64,000 nucleotides of DNA from NCBI RefSeq assembly GCF_021018805.1, contig NC_086248.1, positions 62,195,985 through 62,259,984 on the forward strand, given 5' to 3'. Shown here piece after piece: positions 53,629 to 64,000 of this stretch (position 1 is the stretch's first letter; every line of letters begins with the position of its first letter). The notes under the pieces are model-generated. The model made no database searches. It saw only the letters and a list, made by a program, of their open reading frames with translations, and was not told the origin of the DNA. The position numbers and the translations under genes are program-made. Origin of the DNA: Prinia subflava. Taxonomy: Eukaryota > Chordata > Aves > Passeriformes > Cisticolidae.

Positions 53629-54371
53629 AGACGTTTATATGAAATGTCTGAACAGGTCTAAGATTCTACAGTTCAGGTGTTAGGATACAACAGAGTTGAT
53701 TATTTAATTGTTTCCTTAGTTGGTTTCAGTGTGCTTTTAAGCAGACAGATTTCAGTTATTTTCTTCAACATACTCTCACAGTGGTCTCAGGTAGTATTTT
53801 GAATTATGTGAAATAATTAATATTAAATTGAATTTGGTAAAAATATAAAATTAATTAAATAATACCGCTACAGTTATCTAAGTTGTGTTAGATGCCAATT
53901 CTCAATGAATGAGAACAATTCTCAAAGTATTACCCAGATATAGTTCAAGCACTGAAATAATAATTGCACAAATCAAAATGCCAGGTTTTATACCACTTCT
54001 AGTTTTACATGCACAGAATCTGTCCCTTGAAACCAGCAACAACCAGGGGCACAAATGTGCCCTCATGAGAGTAAAAGCCTGAAGCTGTTTTTTGGTCACA
54101 CTGAGGCTGCAGTCTGCCCTTGATGTATCCATAACTGGATCCTCTCAGTGAGTCCCCTCAGTTCCTGGCTTCTTGGGGAATCCTTGTGAGCACAATACAG
54201 CAATGGAGAACAGATCCTGCCCTGCAGCTTGTCCTCAAGTAAACTTAGTACAGTTTGTTAGATCATTGTGTACTGTGTGTACTCGCTGAGCTGTGTTTGG
54301 GTTTATATTGGATGGTACTTTTGAATGACATTTTTAAAAGTATATTGTAATAATTAGTTCAGCTGCCCAAA

Positions 54372-54440
54372 TTAAAAAAAAACCAACAAAACAACAAAAC
54401 ACAAACACTAAAGAGACCACCCAAAAAAACCCCAAACCCA
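54372..54440. repeat. A/C-rich low-complexity tract
   Basis: About 70 nt composed mainly of A and C on the plus strand (units such as CAACAAAACA and AAACCCCAAACCC); the minus strand is T/G-rich. No clean repeat unit. Confidence 0.7.
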
Positions 54441-55645
54441 TATGTATTATTCTAAATATGTCAGGTTTTTTCCCAGACTGTGGTTCTCTGGCTGGTTTTG
54501 GAGAGTGGCAATACATTCAATAAAGCACTGAAATCAGAGGGAAGACAGAACATCTGGGGTGGAATTAAATTAACAAATTAGAGTAGCATCTTCAACTCTT
54601 AAGAGGTAACAACAGCAGTTACAAGACAGAAAGTGGTAGATTAAAATAAATACATCTAACCTGTTTTAAAAGAGGTGCCTTCTTTGATTCGCATGTGCAA
54701 AATTATGTCTTACAGCTCCTGCCAAACTGCAGCAAAAGCACAGGCAGGCTCCCATTCCCCAGTAATTCAGACTTTGCCAAGTGTCAGTTGGTCACCTTTT
54801 TACTCATTTGTGTAAAATGCCAAAACTATACACCCCAAGGACTGCAATTTTTTTTTTGTTATGTTGCTACATAACATCCTTAGCCCATGAATGAATATAT
54901 AACCTTGGAAAGAAGGATGAACAAATGCCAGTTAAATCCTTTAGTTCAGAGGTGCACACTGGATGCTGATTGAGAGCTCTTCTTCTGACTTAGCCCACCT
55001 GTGACTTTTCCCATGCAGGAGAAACTATAAGTCCATGTTTTACCAGCGATCCCAGTCTTTTTATGTTTTTCACTGCAATATCAACACCAAGAGGTTCTTT
55101 GGGGAATCTCATTAGGACAGAGGGAAACATGGAGGACAGCAAGCTGAAAGTATGCTGTCTTTCTTCCTGAAAGGCCAAGGCAATTTTCTTCTCAGTTGCA
55201 AGTGGGGAAGAGTTCAGAGGTGGCTTCTCTTGTAAGGCTGCTGGACTTACCCCAGACATAAACTAGACTTCCTAATAAGGGTCTTGGCAGAGGTCTGTAC
55301 GTGAATGTAAGGATTTCATAGGAGCCACTGCAGTTTGTCTGTGCTAACACTTGCCCTATAGAATACAAATTCTTCAGGGGCCAGTTACTGTGGTTTTGTG
55401 TTGGCTTTGTGCTGGCAGAGCTGGACAAAAAAGATTTAAAACAAGGCTAGATCTGACCCTTAGTCGTTACACTAGAGTCAATATTTATTCTGTGTGGTGC
55501 ACTCAGGATTTAGCCTGGAAGACATAAGCTTCCAATTTGTTCACTTGCATGAACGGTAATAGGAGCTACAAATTGAGAAGCAGTAAAAGTAATGTTTTGC
55601 CAAATTTTATTTTAAAGCTGTTGAGTGTAACCATTTTAATGGTCT

Positions 55646-55673
55646 GAAAAAAAGAGAAAAAAAAAAAAAAAAG
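55646..55673 (+). repeat. A-rich tract
   Basis: Two A runs (7 and 17) separated by GAG. Simple repeat with no upstream AATAAA close by. Confidence 0.85.
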
Positions 55674-58567
55674 GAATAATCTTGGAGGTCGGCAGTCAAT
55701 CAGATATACGTCCCCTGCTCACAAAGGCACTCTCGTTGAAAAAGTAGCAATAGGATAATGTTTCCTTTCTCAAAAGTTTTGAAAATCTTGATTTACTAGG
55801 TGCATCTGACATAATTACAGCTCCTGGTTCCCAAGTAATCTTCTCATGTTCAAAGTTTTCATAGAAGTGAAATGTCCTGTTTTGAAGCAGGCAGATAGCA
55901 CAGCTAATGTGACTAGGGGAGCTGGCTCTCAGGCTGCATTCCTGCCAGGAAACCTGGCTTGGCTCCCAGCCAGGAAGGACTTTGCAGCTCCTGTCAAACA
56001 ATGTGCTCCGTGCAACCCCCATACGGCTTCTGATCCGCGTAGGTGGGCTACCCTCACTCACTCCAGCAGAGCTGAGCTGTGCCAAAGGTATTGGAAGAAT
56101 TGTGCACTTTTATCATCCTTAGTTCCCTGGTTTTAAATAGCTAGTACTTGAAATATGAGTTTCTGCCTATCAAATAGTATGCATTTGATGAAAAGTAATA
56201 TTTAAAAGTATATTTACATTTTTTTCTAAAGGAGAAACATTAATCATTTGGGAAAATGGAAGTCTTTTGTTGGTTTAAGCTAGGCTGTGGACGTAGCCAC
56301 ATGAGATAGCCTTGACTGGATAAAACAGACAGAATACCAGCTAGCTTTGCAGTGTATTACATTTCTCCAGTCAGGCCAGTCTCCCATCAGGGAGGGGAAA
56401 AAGAGCAAGAGAAATAATGTTAAAGCCATCTTTGACACAGGATGGGTGGCAGCTCAAACCAAGCCAGCAATTATGATGTTTGTTCTGGAAAGGGATTTAT
56501 TTTCCCCAGGAGAGTGGCTCTTGCCATACTTAAGCCATCAATAATCCCTGTAATTAGTCTATACCTGTTTCATAGTGTAGGTTGAAAAATTGTACAGAGT
56601 GTTCTGAAATTGTAGGACTGAAGAATGGCTTTAACTCTGTAACAGAGTTCTCAGTCCAGAACAGAAAAGTTTTGGATGTATATTCGCATCATCTTTTGCT
56701 GAAATAAAACCATTGCTGTCACATTGCTGTGACTTGCAGATTTCTTCTGTAAAAGTGCTCTCAGTAAATGGAGTAGGGAAAAGAAAGGATACTCCCATCT
56801 TACTGAAATTTCTCCTTCACCATTTGCAAAATTGCCTGATGAGGAGAAAAGTATTTTTCTTTGAAGATGGAAAACAACTTTATGCTTTCTCAGGGACGAA
56901 CATTCACTCTTGTCCCTGTTTCTGCTTTCTCAAGCCACACATTTTCCTTGATTTGTTCTCATATATTGGCATCATTAGTGGCCTGCAACTGTAGCTCAGC
57001 TGCTGGAGCTGGTTGGCCACTTAGCTGCCATTTCCTCATCAGCCTCTGCCCAGCTGCTCTGCAGTAACCACTTCTGATATAAAATAACTCGTGCACAAGG
57101 ATTTCTTTTTCCATTTGGACCAACATCTTTTATTTGAGAAGGGATTAGGGAATAAAAAAAATATATACTTGGATTGCATTTTTCTTTTTTTATTTTAGTG
57201 AATCAGACAAGAGAGTTATATAAAAAAGCCATTAGCACATCAAAGCTAAATGACACTATGACCTAAAATATTCTGGCTTGCATTTGATAACTTGCTGTTA
57301 TTTTGTACTACAGATGATTTCTCTGTAGTTAAAACTGAAAAAATATATGACTAAAACAAACTTCCATCAGTTATTGCTGGCCTAACTACTGATATATTAT
57401 TTGTACTACTACTAATTAATCCATAACAGGTGGCACGGTACTAATTCTATTTGTGTCAAGTTATCAGGCTTTGCTAAGTCCATTTGTTCTTGGAAAGTGT
57501 TATTAATTCCAAAGAATTAAAAAGTATTTTTATATTTTTGTTGATTTTTTTCCTTTATAGATGTTAGTTTTATGTAATTTTCTGGTGTTATTCAATGGAG
57601 AAAACATGAATGCTCTAACTCCTTTTCGATAGTTGCTAATTGAGGATCATTGGAATAGTCCATATCCCCTACTCTGAAGCTTATGTTCCAGCTGTTTCTA
57701 AAGGTCTTTCTTTAGAGATACTCTGACTTTTGGCATAAATAAAAGCCATAAAGAAATGCTGTCATTGTTGCTTTTGTTATCACAATTGAACAAACATCCT
57801 TTTCAATGAAACAAAAGCAAAAATCTGTTTTTGAGGAAAGATTTGTTGAAAAGTGAAAGGGAGAGTCCTCCTTTGATGGGAGAAATGGTCGTAAGGCAAT
57901 GAGGTGATATTCAGGCTCCCTCTTCTCTGAGCTGATCTTTTCAACAATAGAGAGTAGCCTACCATGTGGTGAGTCAGAAAGGTGGCAAATCGTGGCAGTC
58001 ACAGAAGTCTTTTAGCCATGTATTCTATAATTTTGTTCTGTAAGTTTCATCTTTGAGAGGGCAGCCATGTATTCTCCAGTAGTATCACACAGGTGTTAAC
58101 TAATTTGGACACCTGCTCCTATTTCACTGCATTTTCTTGTCCCTGAATGGTGACACGCTGACCAGGAGTTTGTTCTGGTCCCTGAAACATTTAATGAGAG
58201 ACCTGGAGTCTAAAAGTATTAGCTGGAGAGAGTCACTGAAAGGGGATTTGCCAAGGGGATTCAGGGATAATCCAGGCTTAACAAAGGCATAGGAATGAAG
58301 AGGTACATTGGCAGCTCTCTTTTCACTGGTTCAAGAAGGTGGGACTTTATTAGTTTAGACTTGCTGTTATTCATCTACACATTAGAAAGCTAAGTCCTTT
58401 AAAACTATTCATGCTTATAGTCTTCAAATGTAATTGCTCAGACCTCTAAGACACAACATGAAATTTTCCAGTGGATGAGTGAAATTTTCAGACCTCTACT
58501 GTAAAGAATAAAAGATTTTTGCTATCATATATACCTAATATCAAAAATTTCTTCTTTTTTCCCACAG

Positions 58568-58612
58568 GAAATTTGAAGATAGTCATGCCTACTAGATGTT
58601 TAGAAGATGCAG
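58568..58612 (+). other. HIVEP2: Candidate 45-nt non-coding leader exon of HIVEP2
   Basis: A strong acceptor (polypyrimidine run followed by CCCACAG, AG at 58566-58567) is followed 45 nt later by a good donor (GCAG|GTAATT, GT at 58613-58614). HIVEP2 has several small 5' untranslated exons in mammals, and this is the best-formed exon candidate upstream of the giant exon. It holds an ATG at 58585 with G at -3. After splicing to 59860 its frame continues into the 59874 uORF. The call rests on splice consensus alone; a chance pairing of sites is possible. Confidence 0.45.
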
Positions 58613-59859
58613 GTAATTACTTTATATTGAAAAAAAAATCAGAAGTGCCTATTACCTGTGTGTTTTCCTGCATTTTGCTATTGTTTCTTTAAGCCAAATT
58701 CATTTTCTCCACTGTAGGAATGAAAAGTATTTCAGTATCTCTAATACTGATTTTTACCCTTTTCCTTGCTATTGTTAAATCATGGCTGTCTTTATAATTC
58801 TCACTATTTTATCCAGAAAATGTCCTGTGTTTGGATAACATGAAAACAGAAAGCGAACATTCTACTTCAAATTCAAGTGCTGTACTTTTCTGTGAAAATC
58901 ATACCTCTGAGCTTTTGGTCTTTTTAATAGAACTGTGGGAGCCTATTGCATTTAAGCATTAAAAATGTATGTATACCTGGATGGAATTGTTTCAACAGTG
59001 AAATCTAAAATGCTAAAGTCACATAAGCACAGTCTCTAATACATCCTTTACCTCTAGCGAGACATTCTCACTAGAATTTAACATAGTGGTTTGAAGATGG
59101 AATTGGGGAAAGGTACCAGTAGTGCTGTGTTCGAAATGCCACTTTGATGTCTCTTTTTTGACTGTTTAAAAGTAGTTTAGAATGTTGAACAACACCTCCT
59201 TATGAAACCAGTTAGATGATCTAAGGTAAGAAGTATCTCACTTCAGCGATTTTTTAGCAATATTCGGTATATACCCCAAGTGACTAGTTGACTGTAAGAA
59301 ACAAGCATCTCCATAGTGGAGGGCCATGTGCATAGACAGCCTCTGTGTCAGACACACCTATCACGATATGGAAAGATTTCTTCTCTGATCAACCCACTTT
59401 GACTTGAGAGGAAGGCCAGGTGACTAAAGTGCATGTCTGAACCATAGGGGAGTAATACTGGATAAGGTAATTCCGACTCACAGTGTTAGTCTTCTGTTTT
59501 CAGCAGTGATTTGCTGAAAGAGCTTTGAAAGTATGTGGGGGACTTTTTGAGATCAAGCCTTTAAACTGTTCCCCAAAAGCCTTCCAAAAACTACTGTTTA
59601 ATTTGGAAAGTGTAGGTCTCTATTTTCTGTTCTTAGAGCTGCTACTGAGTAGCGACTATGCTGGTGTGCAGTCTGTGGAGCCAGTCTCTACTGTGTCTGC
59701 TCACAAAATGGAGTTTTGTGAGGTGTAGTTACCTTTGCTGAAGTCCCTCAGTAATTTCCGTGTAAGGCTAAATAGAAGTGAAACTGACTGCACTGATGTT
59801 GTTTAGTATGGCTGTACTAACTGGTGTGTGGGTTTGTTTTATTTTATATTTCTGTGCAG
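58613..59859 (+). other. HIVEP2: Leader intron of HIVEP2 between the candidate small exon and the giant exon
   Basis: This 1247-nt AT-rich stretch runs from a GTAATT donor to a TGTGCAG acceptor. I see no ORF, repeat or RNA gene in it. Its status depends on the small exon being real. The acceptor end is secure in either case. Confidence 0.5.
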
Positions 59860-60241
59860 ATAGCTGTGTCACCATGGAAGAGATGAAGAGAACTTTGCTC
59901 TAGGAGATCTCAAGTATCTCTGGATCATTCTGCATCTCAGTATTTAATAACAATGGAACATGTCCAAATGCTATAACAAGTCTTTGCAAATGTATAATAA
60001 ACTGTTTAGGAAAGTTCATGCCATGAACAGAACTGTGTAATACTCTCCTTAGTGCACAGACACAAATCTAATGCCTATAGACTACTGCGTGGAAAGTTCC
60101 AAAGAGATAGAAAAGTCTGTGAGCTTGCAACAGCCCTGGAAAAATGGGAGCAACAAAACTTTAAAAAGCACAGCTTTGGGCACACTCCATGTGTCGGCAC
60201 AGCTTTCAAGTGAACTAGCACTTAAGACCTTGTGTAACAAA
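59860..60241 (+). promoter_or_regulatory. HIVEP2: HIVEP2 5' leader portion of the giant exon, with acceptor and multiple uORFs
   Basis: A clear acceptor (T-rich tract ending TTTCTGTGCAG at 59859) opens the exon. The 382 nt before the main ATG contain several short upstream ORFs: 59874-59903 (context CACCATGG, near-optimal), 59953-59976 (ACAATGG, strong), 59990-60040, 60144-60164 (AAAATGG, strong) and 60189-60218. Such a leader would be expected to lower initiation at 60242 unless ribosomes leak past or reinitiate. The exact 5' boundary is inferred from the splice consensus only, not from transcript data. Confidence 0.8.
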
Positions 60242-63200
60242 ATGGACTCTGGGGACACAGCTATAGGGCAAAAAGCTACCTCAAGGTCTGGAGAAACTGC
60301 TAAAGTACCAAGTAGATGGAGGCAAGAACATTCAGCTGTTATTAAGATGAGCACTTTCGGCAGTCAAGAAGTACAGCGGCAACCACAAATAGATCACGAG
60401 CAAGTAGGAAACACGGCATCAGCACAACTTTTTAGTTCTGGGAAACTGGTATCATCAAACGAAGCTGCACAGCAAGTCACAGAGAAGCAATATCCACAGC
60501 ATCGTCCCAGCCCTTACTCATGTCAACATTCACTTTCCTTTCCACAGCATTCATTGCCACAAGGTTTCTTGCACAGCATAAAGCCACATCAGAGCTTGGA
60601 AGGCCCTCCATGGCAGTTTCCTAGCCACTTGCAATCAGTTGCCTCAGAGGACTTGTTTCCTTTTCATATGCATAGCCATAGTGGAGGTTTCTCCAGGAAG
60701 AAGATTTCAAGTTTGAACCCTGCATACAGCCAATATTCACAGAAATCTTTAGAACAATCAGAAGATGCTCACAAAAAAGAGCACAAACCCAAAAAGCCTG
60801 GCAAGTACATTTGTCCTTACTGTAATCGGGCCTGTGCCAAACCTAGTGTACTTAAAAAGCATATTAGGTCTCATACTGGTGAGCGACCATACCCTTGTGT
60901 CCCTTGTGGTTTTTCCTTCAAGACAAAAAGCAACCTTTACAAACACAGGAAGTCACATGCCCATGCAATTAAGGCAGGGTTGGTACCTTTCACAGAGTCA
61001 GCAGTCTCTAAATTGGACCTCGATGCCAGTTACATCGACGTGGAAGCTGAAATACATTCAGATGGAGAGCAGAGCACAGACACTGATGAGGAGACCTCAC
61101 TCCTAGTGGAAGGGTCTGACAAACTGAGCCCCGTCTCGCAGCTCCCACTGGACATTGCAGGCAGGAGTGGTTTTCACTCCTCCATGGAAGAGCCCTTGGT
61201 GGGGCCGATGAAAGTCCCCATTTTGATTATCCCTAAAAGTGGGATTCCGTTACCCAGTGAGAGTTCACCATATATTAGCTCTGATATGTTGCAAACCCCA
61301 TCCTTAAGTACCAAGACTGATGACTCTCATACAGTTAAACAGCGACTTGCACTAAGACTGTCAGAGAAAAAAGGACAAGATTCTGAGCAGTCATTAAACC
61401 TCCTGAGCCCACACAGTAAGGGAAGCACTGACTCTGGCTACTTTTCCCGCTCAGAAAGCGCTGAGCAGCAAATTAGCCCACCAAATACTAACGCAAAGTC
61501 TTACGAAGAAATAATTTTTGGGAAGTTCTATAGGATTAATCAAAGAACAGCACTAACTGTAACCACAACAAATCAGGAACACAATTTAATGGGTAGAAAG
61601 GGCAAAACAGACCCGTCACCTCTTTTAAATAACAGATTAGATATCAAGATGCTTGAGGAACATATTTCTCACTTGACTCCAAATAAAGAGGAGCTCGTTG
61701 ACTCCAGTAATTTGAGCACTATCAAGTCTACACAAGTTTATCCAGGCAGCAATACAGAATGTAGACAATCCCAGACCACATCATCCATCAAAAGTGAATC
61801 CAGCTTGTACCAAGTCAGTCAGCAGGGTGATGTGCCTGTCCTTCTAGAGCCCCCAGTAGATTCCTCTCCTCTTATTAGAAGTAACTCCATGCCAACCTCT
61901 TCTGCAAACAGCCTAAGTGTTCCCCTGTCTCTGAGAGGAAGCCATTCATTTGATGAGAAGATGACTGGCTCTGATGATGTATTTTATCCTGGGACAGTGG
62001 GAATATCCCACCAAAGAATGTTGAGAAGGCAGGCTGCCTTTGAACTGCCATCTGTACAGGAGGGACACTCGGATTCAGACTATCATGGAAGACCAGGGAA
62101 AAATATCATTATTGCTTCCAGCAGACAGACAGCAGGTGATAAAGGACCATCCGTAAAAGAGAAGAAAGGAGACAAGACCTTTTATGACTATGATGCCAGT
62201 GGAAAGCACTACAGAAAGTGGGAAGAATTTGAAGCTCAGAAGCAGAATTACAGGGACTCACCATCCTTAGGTGGGATGAACAAAGGGGGAGAGTTTTTTA
62301 TTGATGCACTTGGACAATCTCAGTCAGTGCCATCCATGCTTGGAACAACTTTTGAAAACAGAAAGCGCAGGAAAGAGGAGAGTGTTGGAGATGAAGAAGA
62401 CAGTCCTATGATTTGCAGCAGTACAACTGGCACCCCTGGGGGAATTCAACCTTTGGACTTCGATCCCAAATCCCAAATTCAGGAAGTGCCAAGAAGTGGA
62501 TTTGCCCTTCAAGGCCTGGAAAATGCTCCCCATTGCCATGCAGAGCGTTTTGAAATCTGCAGACCTTACTTGCAGTCTGGAAGTCCAGCAGCTTCTTTGG
62601 AAGACTCACCCCTTACTGCAGAGCAAGAAAAGACTGCAGAATCATTGGTTAGAAAGCCTCCAGGAAATGTCATCTCTGTCATTCAGCACACAAATTCATT
62701 GAGTAGGCCAAACTCATTTGAAAGGTCTGAATCTACAGAACATATTGCATGCCAGCAGGAAAAGATGTATTCGCCATCTGAAACATGTGAGAGTGAGATT
62801 TGTGAGTCCCCAATGAGCCCAGACCGAGCTCCACAAATGGAAAATGTTGACACTGGTAAGCCATCCCCATCCCAGCAGCCTCAGCCATGTCATATGCAGC
62901 CCAGGTTGGTTCGCCAGCACAACATACAGGTACCTGAAATTCGTGTCACGGAGGAGCCAGATAAGCCCGAAAAAGAGAAAGAAGTGCAGAGCAAAGAGCA
63001 GGAGAGACCCACTGAAGAATTCCAGTGGCCCCAGAGAAGTGAAACCCTTTCTCAACTTCCAGCTGAAAAGCTGCCACCCAAAAAGAAGCGTTTAAGACTG
63101 GCTGACATGGAGCACTCCTCTGGGGAATCCAGCTTTGAGTCTACAGGTACAAGTCTCTCTCGCAGCCCTAGCCAAGAAAGTAATTTGTCCCACAGTTCAA

Positions 63201-64000
63201 GTTTTTCAATGTCCTTTGAAAGAGAAGAGAATATGAAGTTCATCACACCTTCCAAACAAGATGAATTTGGAAAACAGTCTGAGTTTTTAACAGTTCCAGC
63301 AGGTGCTTACTCACTTACCGTCCCTGGGCATCACCATCAGAGGGAAATGAGACGCTGCTCATCTGAACAGATGCCCTGTCCTCATGCTGCTGAAATCCCA
63401 GAGATCCGAAGTAAGTCCTTTGATTATGGGAACTTGTCTCACGCCTCTTCAGCTGGAACACCTACCGTGGCATTGTCTCCATCCCGAGAAAGGAAGAAAT
63501 GCTTCTTGGTTCGCCAAGCTTCCTTCAGTGGTTTTCCAGAGATTTCTCAGACTGATCAGAGTACAGAACAAAGTATAAAGCAGGAGCAGATGGAACATTC
63601 ACAGGTTGGTCTTCGCTCTTCCCAGCTTGTCTGGCATCACTCCCCCTCCTCTGTACTTCAGCCCATTCAGGTAGATGACTCTGGAAAACAGGCTATTGGC
63701 TCTTGTGCTCAGCTTAGTAATAGCTCATCCCACCTTGCCCAGCAACAGGCTCTTGTTGCAGACAGCCCAGAAATGTTAAGGACTCCCTTAATTCAACAAG
63801 CACCTTATATTCCTAACAAACATCCATCAGAGCAGCAGCAGCTATTTGCACATCAGGAAAAAGTCCCATTTCCCCCTATTCATAGCACCTTGTTTCAGTT
63901 CCCCTATCCAGCTGTCTGCATGGTTCACTTACCACCATCTCAGCAGCCTATCTTGTGGCAGTCCTGCACAGAACCCCTGCACTTCCAGCATCCATTTGTA
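60242..64000 (+). CDS. HIVEP2: HIVEP2 (Schnurri-2/MIBP1) zinc-finger transcription factor, N-terminal half, cut by window end
   Basis: This is a large nuclear ZAS-family factor. The family binds NF-kB-like GGGACTTTCC sites and takes part in BMP/SMAD signalling and neuronal and immune gene control. The frame is open for 1253 codons with no stop or frameshift. The human protein is about 2450 residues, so roughly half is here. The N-terminus ([19 protein letters not shown]) closely follows human HIVEP2 as I remember it and does not resemble HIVEP1 or HIVEP3. Two C2H2 fingers lie at residues 189-211 (CPYCNRAC...HIRSH) and 217-239 (CVPCGFSF...HRKSH), joined by the TGERPYP linker; these form the N-terminal ZAS pair. 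Other family landmarks are [12 protein letters not shown] (395-406), [21 protein letters not shown] beginning at 811, [13 protein letters not shown] (888-900) and the basic nuclear signal PPKKKRLRL (945-953). Between them the chain is Ser/Pro/Gln-rich and probably disordered. The start at 60242 has a strong context (A at -3, G at +4). A single uninterrupted multi-kilobase exon is typical of the HIVEP family. The second zinc-finger pair is outside the window. Confidence 0.97.
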   Translation, partial: MDSGDTAIGQKATSRSGETAKVPSRWRQEHSAVIKMSTFGSQEVQRQPQIDHEQVGNTASAQLFSSGKLVSSNEAAQQVTEKQYPQHRPSPYSCQHSLSFPQHSLPQGFLHSIKPHQSLEGPPWQFPSHLQSVASEDLFPFHMHSHSGGFSRKKISSLNPAYSQYSQKSLEQSEDAHKKEHKPKKPGKYICPYCNRACAKPSVLKKHIRSHTGERPYPCVPCGFSFKTKSNLYKHRKSHAHAIKAGLVPFTESAVSKLDLDASYIDVEAEIHSDGEQSTDTDEETSLLVEGSDKLSPVSQLPLDIAGRSGFHSSMEEPLVGPMKVPILIIPKSGIPLPSESSPYISSDMLQTPSLSTKTDDSHTVKQRLALRLSEKKGQDSEQSLNLLSPHSKGSTDSGYFSRSESAEQQISPPNTNAKSYEEIIFGKFYRINQRTALTVTTTNQEHNLMGRKGKTDPSPLLNNRLDIKMLEEHISHLTPNKEELVDSSNLSTIKSTQVYPGSNTECRQSQTTSSIKSESSLYQVSQQGDVPVLLEPPVDSSPLIRSNSMPTSSANSLSVPLSLRGSHSFDEKMTGSDDVFYPGTVGISHQRMLRRQAAFELPSVQEGHSDSDYHGRPGKNIIIASSRQTAGDKGPSVKEKKGDKTFYDYDASGKHYRKWEEFEAQKQNYRDSPSLGGMNKGGEFFIDALGQSQSVPSMLGTTFENRKRRKEESVGDEEDSPMICSSTTGTPGGIQPLDFDPKSQIQEVPRSGFALQGLENAPHCHAERFEICRPYLQSGSPAASLEDSPLTAEQEKTAESLVRKPPGNVISVIQHTNSLSRPNSFERSESTEHIACQQEKMYSPSETCESEICESPMSPDRAPQMENVDTGKPSPSQQPQPCHMQPRLVRQHNIQVPEIRVTEEPDKPEKEKEVQSKEQERPTEEFQWPQRSETLSQLPAEKLPPKKKRLRLADMEHSSGESSFESTGTSLSRSPSQESNLSHSSSFSMSFEREENMKFITPSKQDEFGKQSEFLTVPAGAYSLTVPGHHHQREMRRCSSEQMPCPHAAEIPEIRSKSFDYGNLSHASSAGTPTVALSPSRERKKCFLVRQASFSGFPEISQTDQSTEQSIKQEQMEHSQVGLRSSQLVWHHSPSSVLQPIQVDDSGKQAIGSCAQLSNSSSHLAQQQALVADSPEMLRTPLIQQAPYIPNKHPSEQQQLFAHQEKVPFPPIHSTLFQFPYPAVCMVHLPPSQQPILWQSCTEPLHFQHPFV

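Larger units (their letters stand above)
50780..58567. other. Non-coding, probably HIVEP2 leader intron
   Basis: AT-rich, with low-complexity tracts and the minus-strand fragment at 53443-53628 listed separately. A good acceptor-like site at about 57200 (TTTTATTTTAG) has no donor partner within exon range. Confidence 0.55.

Noticed and set aside
54420..54440. Possible G-quadruplex on the minus strand (GGGTTTGGGG...GGGTGG)
   Set aside because: Only three runs of three or more G; a fourth run is missing.
60765..61106. Second plus-strand frame overlapping the HIVEP2 zinc fingers
   Set aside because: Out-of-frame shadow of the zinc-finger region; the HIVEP2 frame is unambiguous.
62714..63055. 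113-codon minus-strand frame inside the HIVEP2 exon
   Set aside because: It is the antisense shadow of a clearly coding, conserved frame.
60242..64000. Assignment to HIVEP1 or HIVEP3
   Set aside because: The zinc-finger pair alone would fit any HIVEP, but the N-terminus and the spacing of the finger pair at residue 189 fit HIVEP2 only.
1..64000. CRISPR arrays, operons, bacterial promoters, tRNA or rRNA genes
   Set aside because: None seen; the window is vertebrate nuclear DNA.

Overview
This window looks like vertebrate nuclear DNA, most likely from a bird. Two degenerate CR1 LINE 3' ends carry the sauropsid-type tail and wording. The sequence is AT-rich and mostly non-coding, with two short CpG islands. 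The one long protein-coding exon at the right edge reads as HIVEP2 (Schnurri-2/MIBP1), a large zinc-finger transcription factor. Nothing prokaryotic or viral was recognised.

Layout. Positions 1-58567 hold no protein gene that I can recognise. They contain two CpG islands (about 715-910 and 35860-36320), two CR1 fragments (30068-30350 minus, 46491-46747 plus), two MIR-like SINE relics, a 41-base A tract preceded by AATAAA (50703-50779), several low-complexity tracts, and two short minus-strand stretches that look coding-like (21359-21631 and 53443-53628). The simplest reading is that most of this is 5' flank and leader introns of HIVEP2. In mammals that gene has several non-coding 5' exons spread over a very large distance.

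From 58568 the gene structure becomes visible. There is a candidate 45-nt leader exon (58568-58612) with a strong acceptor and donor. A 1.25-kb intron follows, and then the giant HIVEP exon begins at 59860 after a clean acceptor. The coding sequence starts at 60242 and is open without a break to the window end (1253 codons, about half of the roughly 2450-residue protein). It includes the N-terminal ZAS zinc-finger pair and a nuclear localisation signal. The C-terminal ZAS domain and the remaining exons lie beyond the window.

The most interesting signal is in the leader. The last 382 nt before the start codon hold at least five upstream ORFs, three of them in strong Kozak context. One uORF appears to run in frame across the candidate splice junction. 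An in-frame upstream ATG at 60071 could add 57 residues to the protein. These features predict strong translational control of HIVEP2. I found no convincing new multi-gene system.
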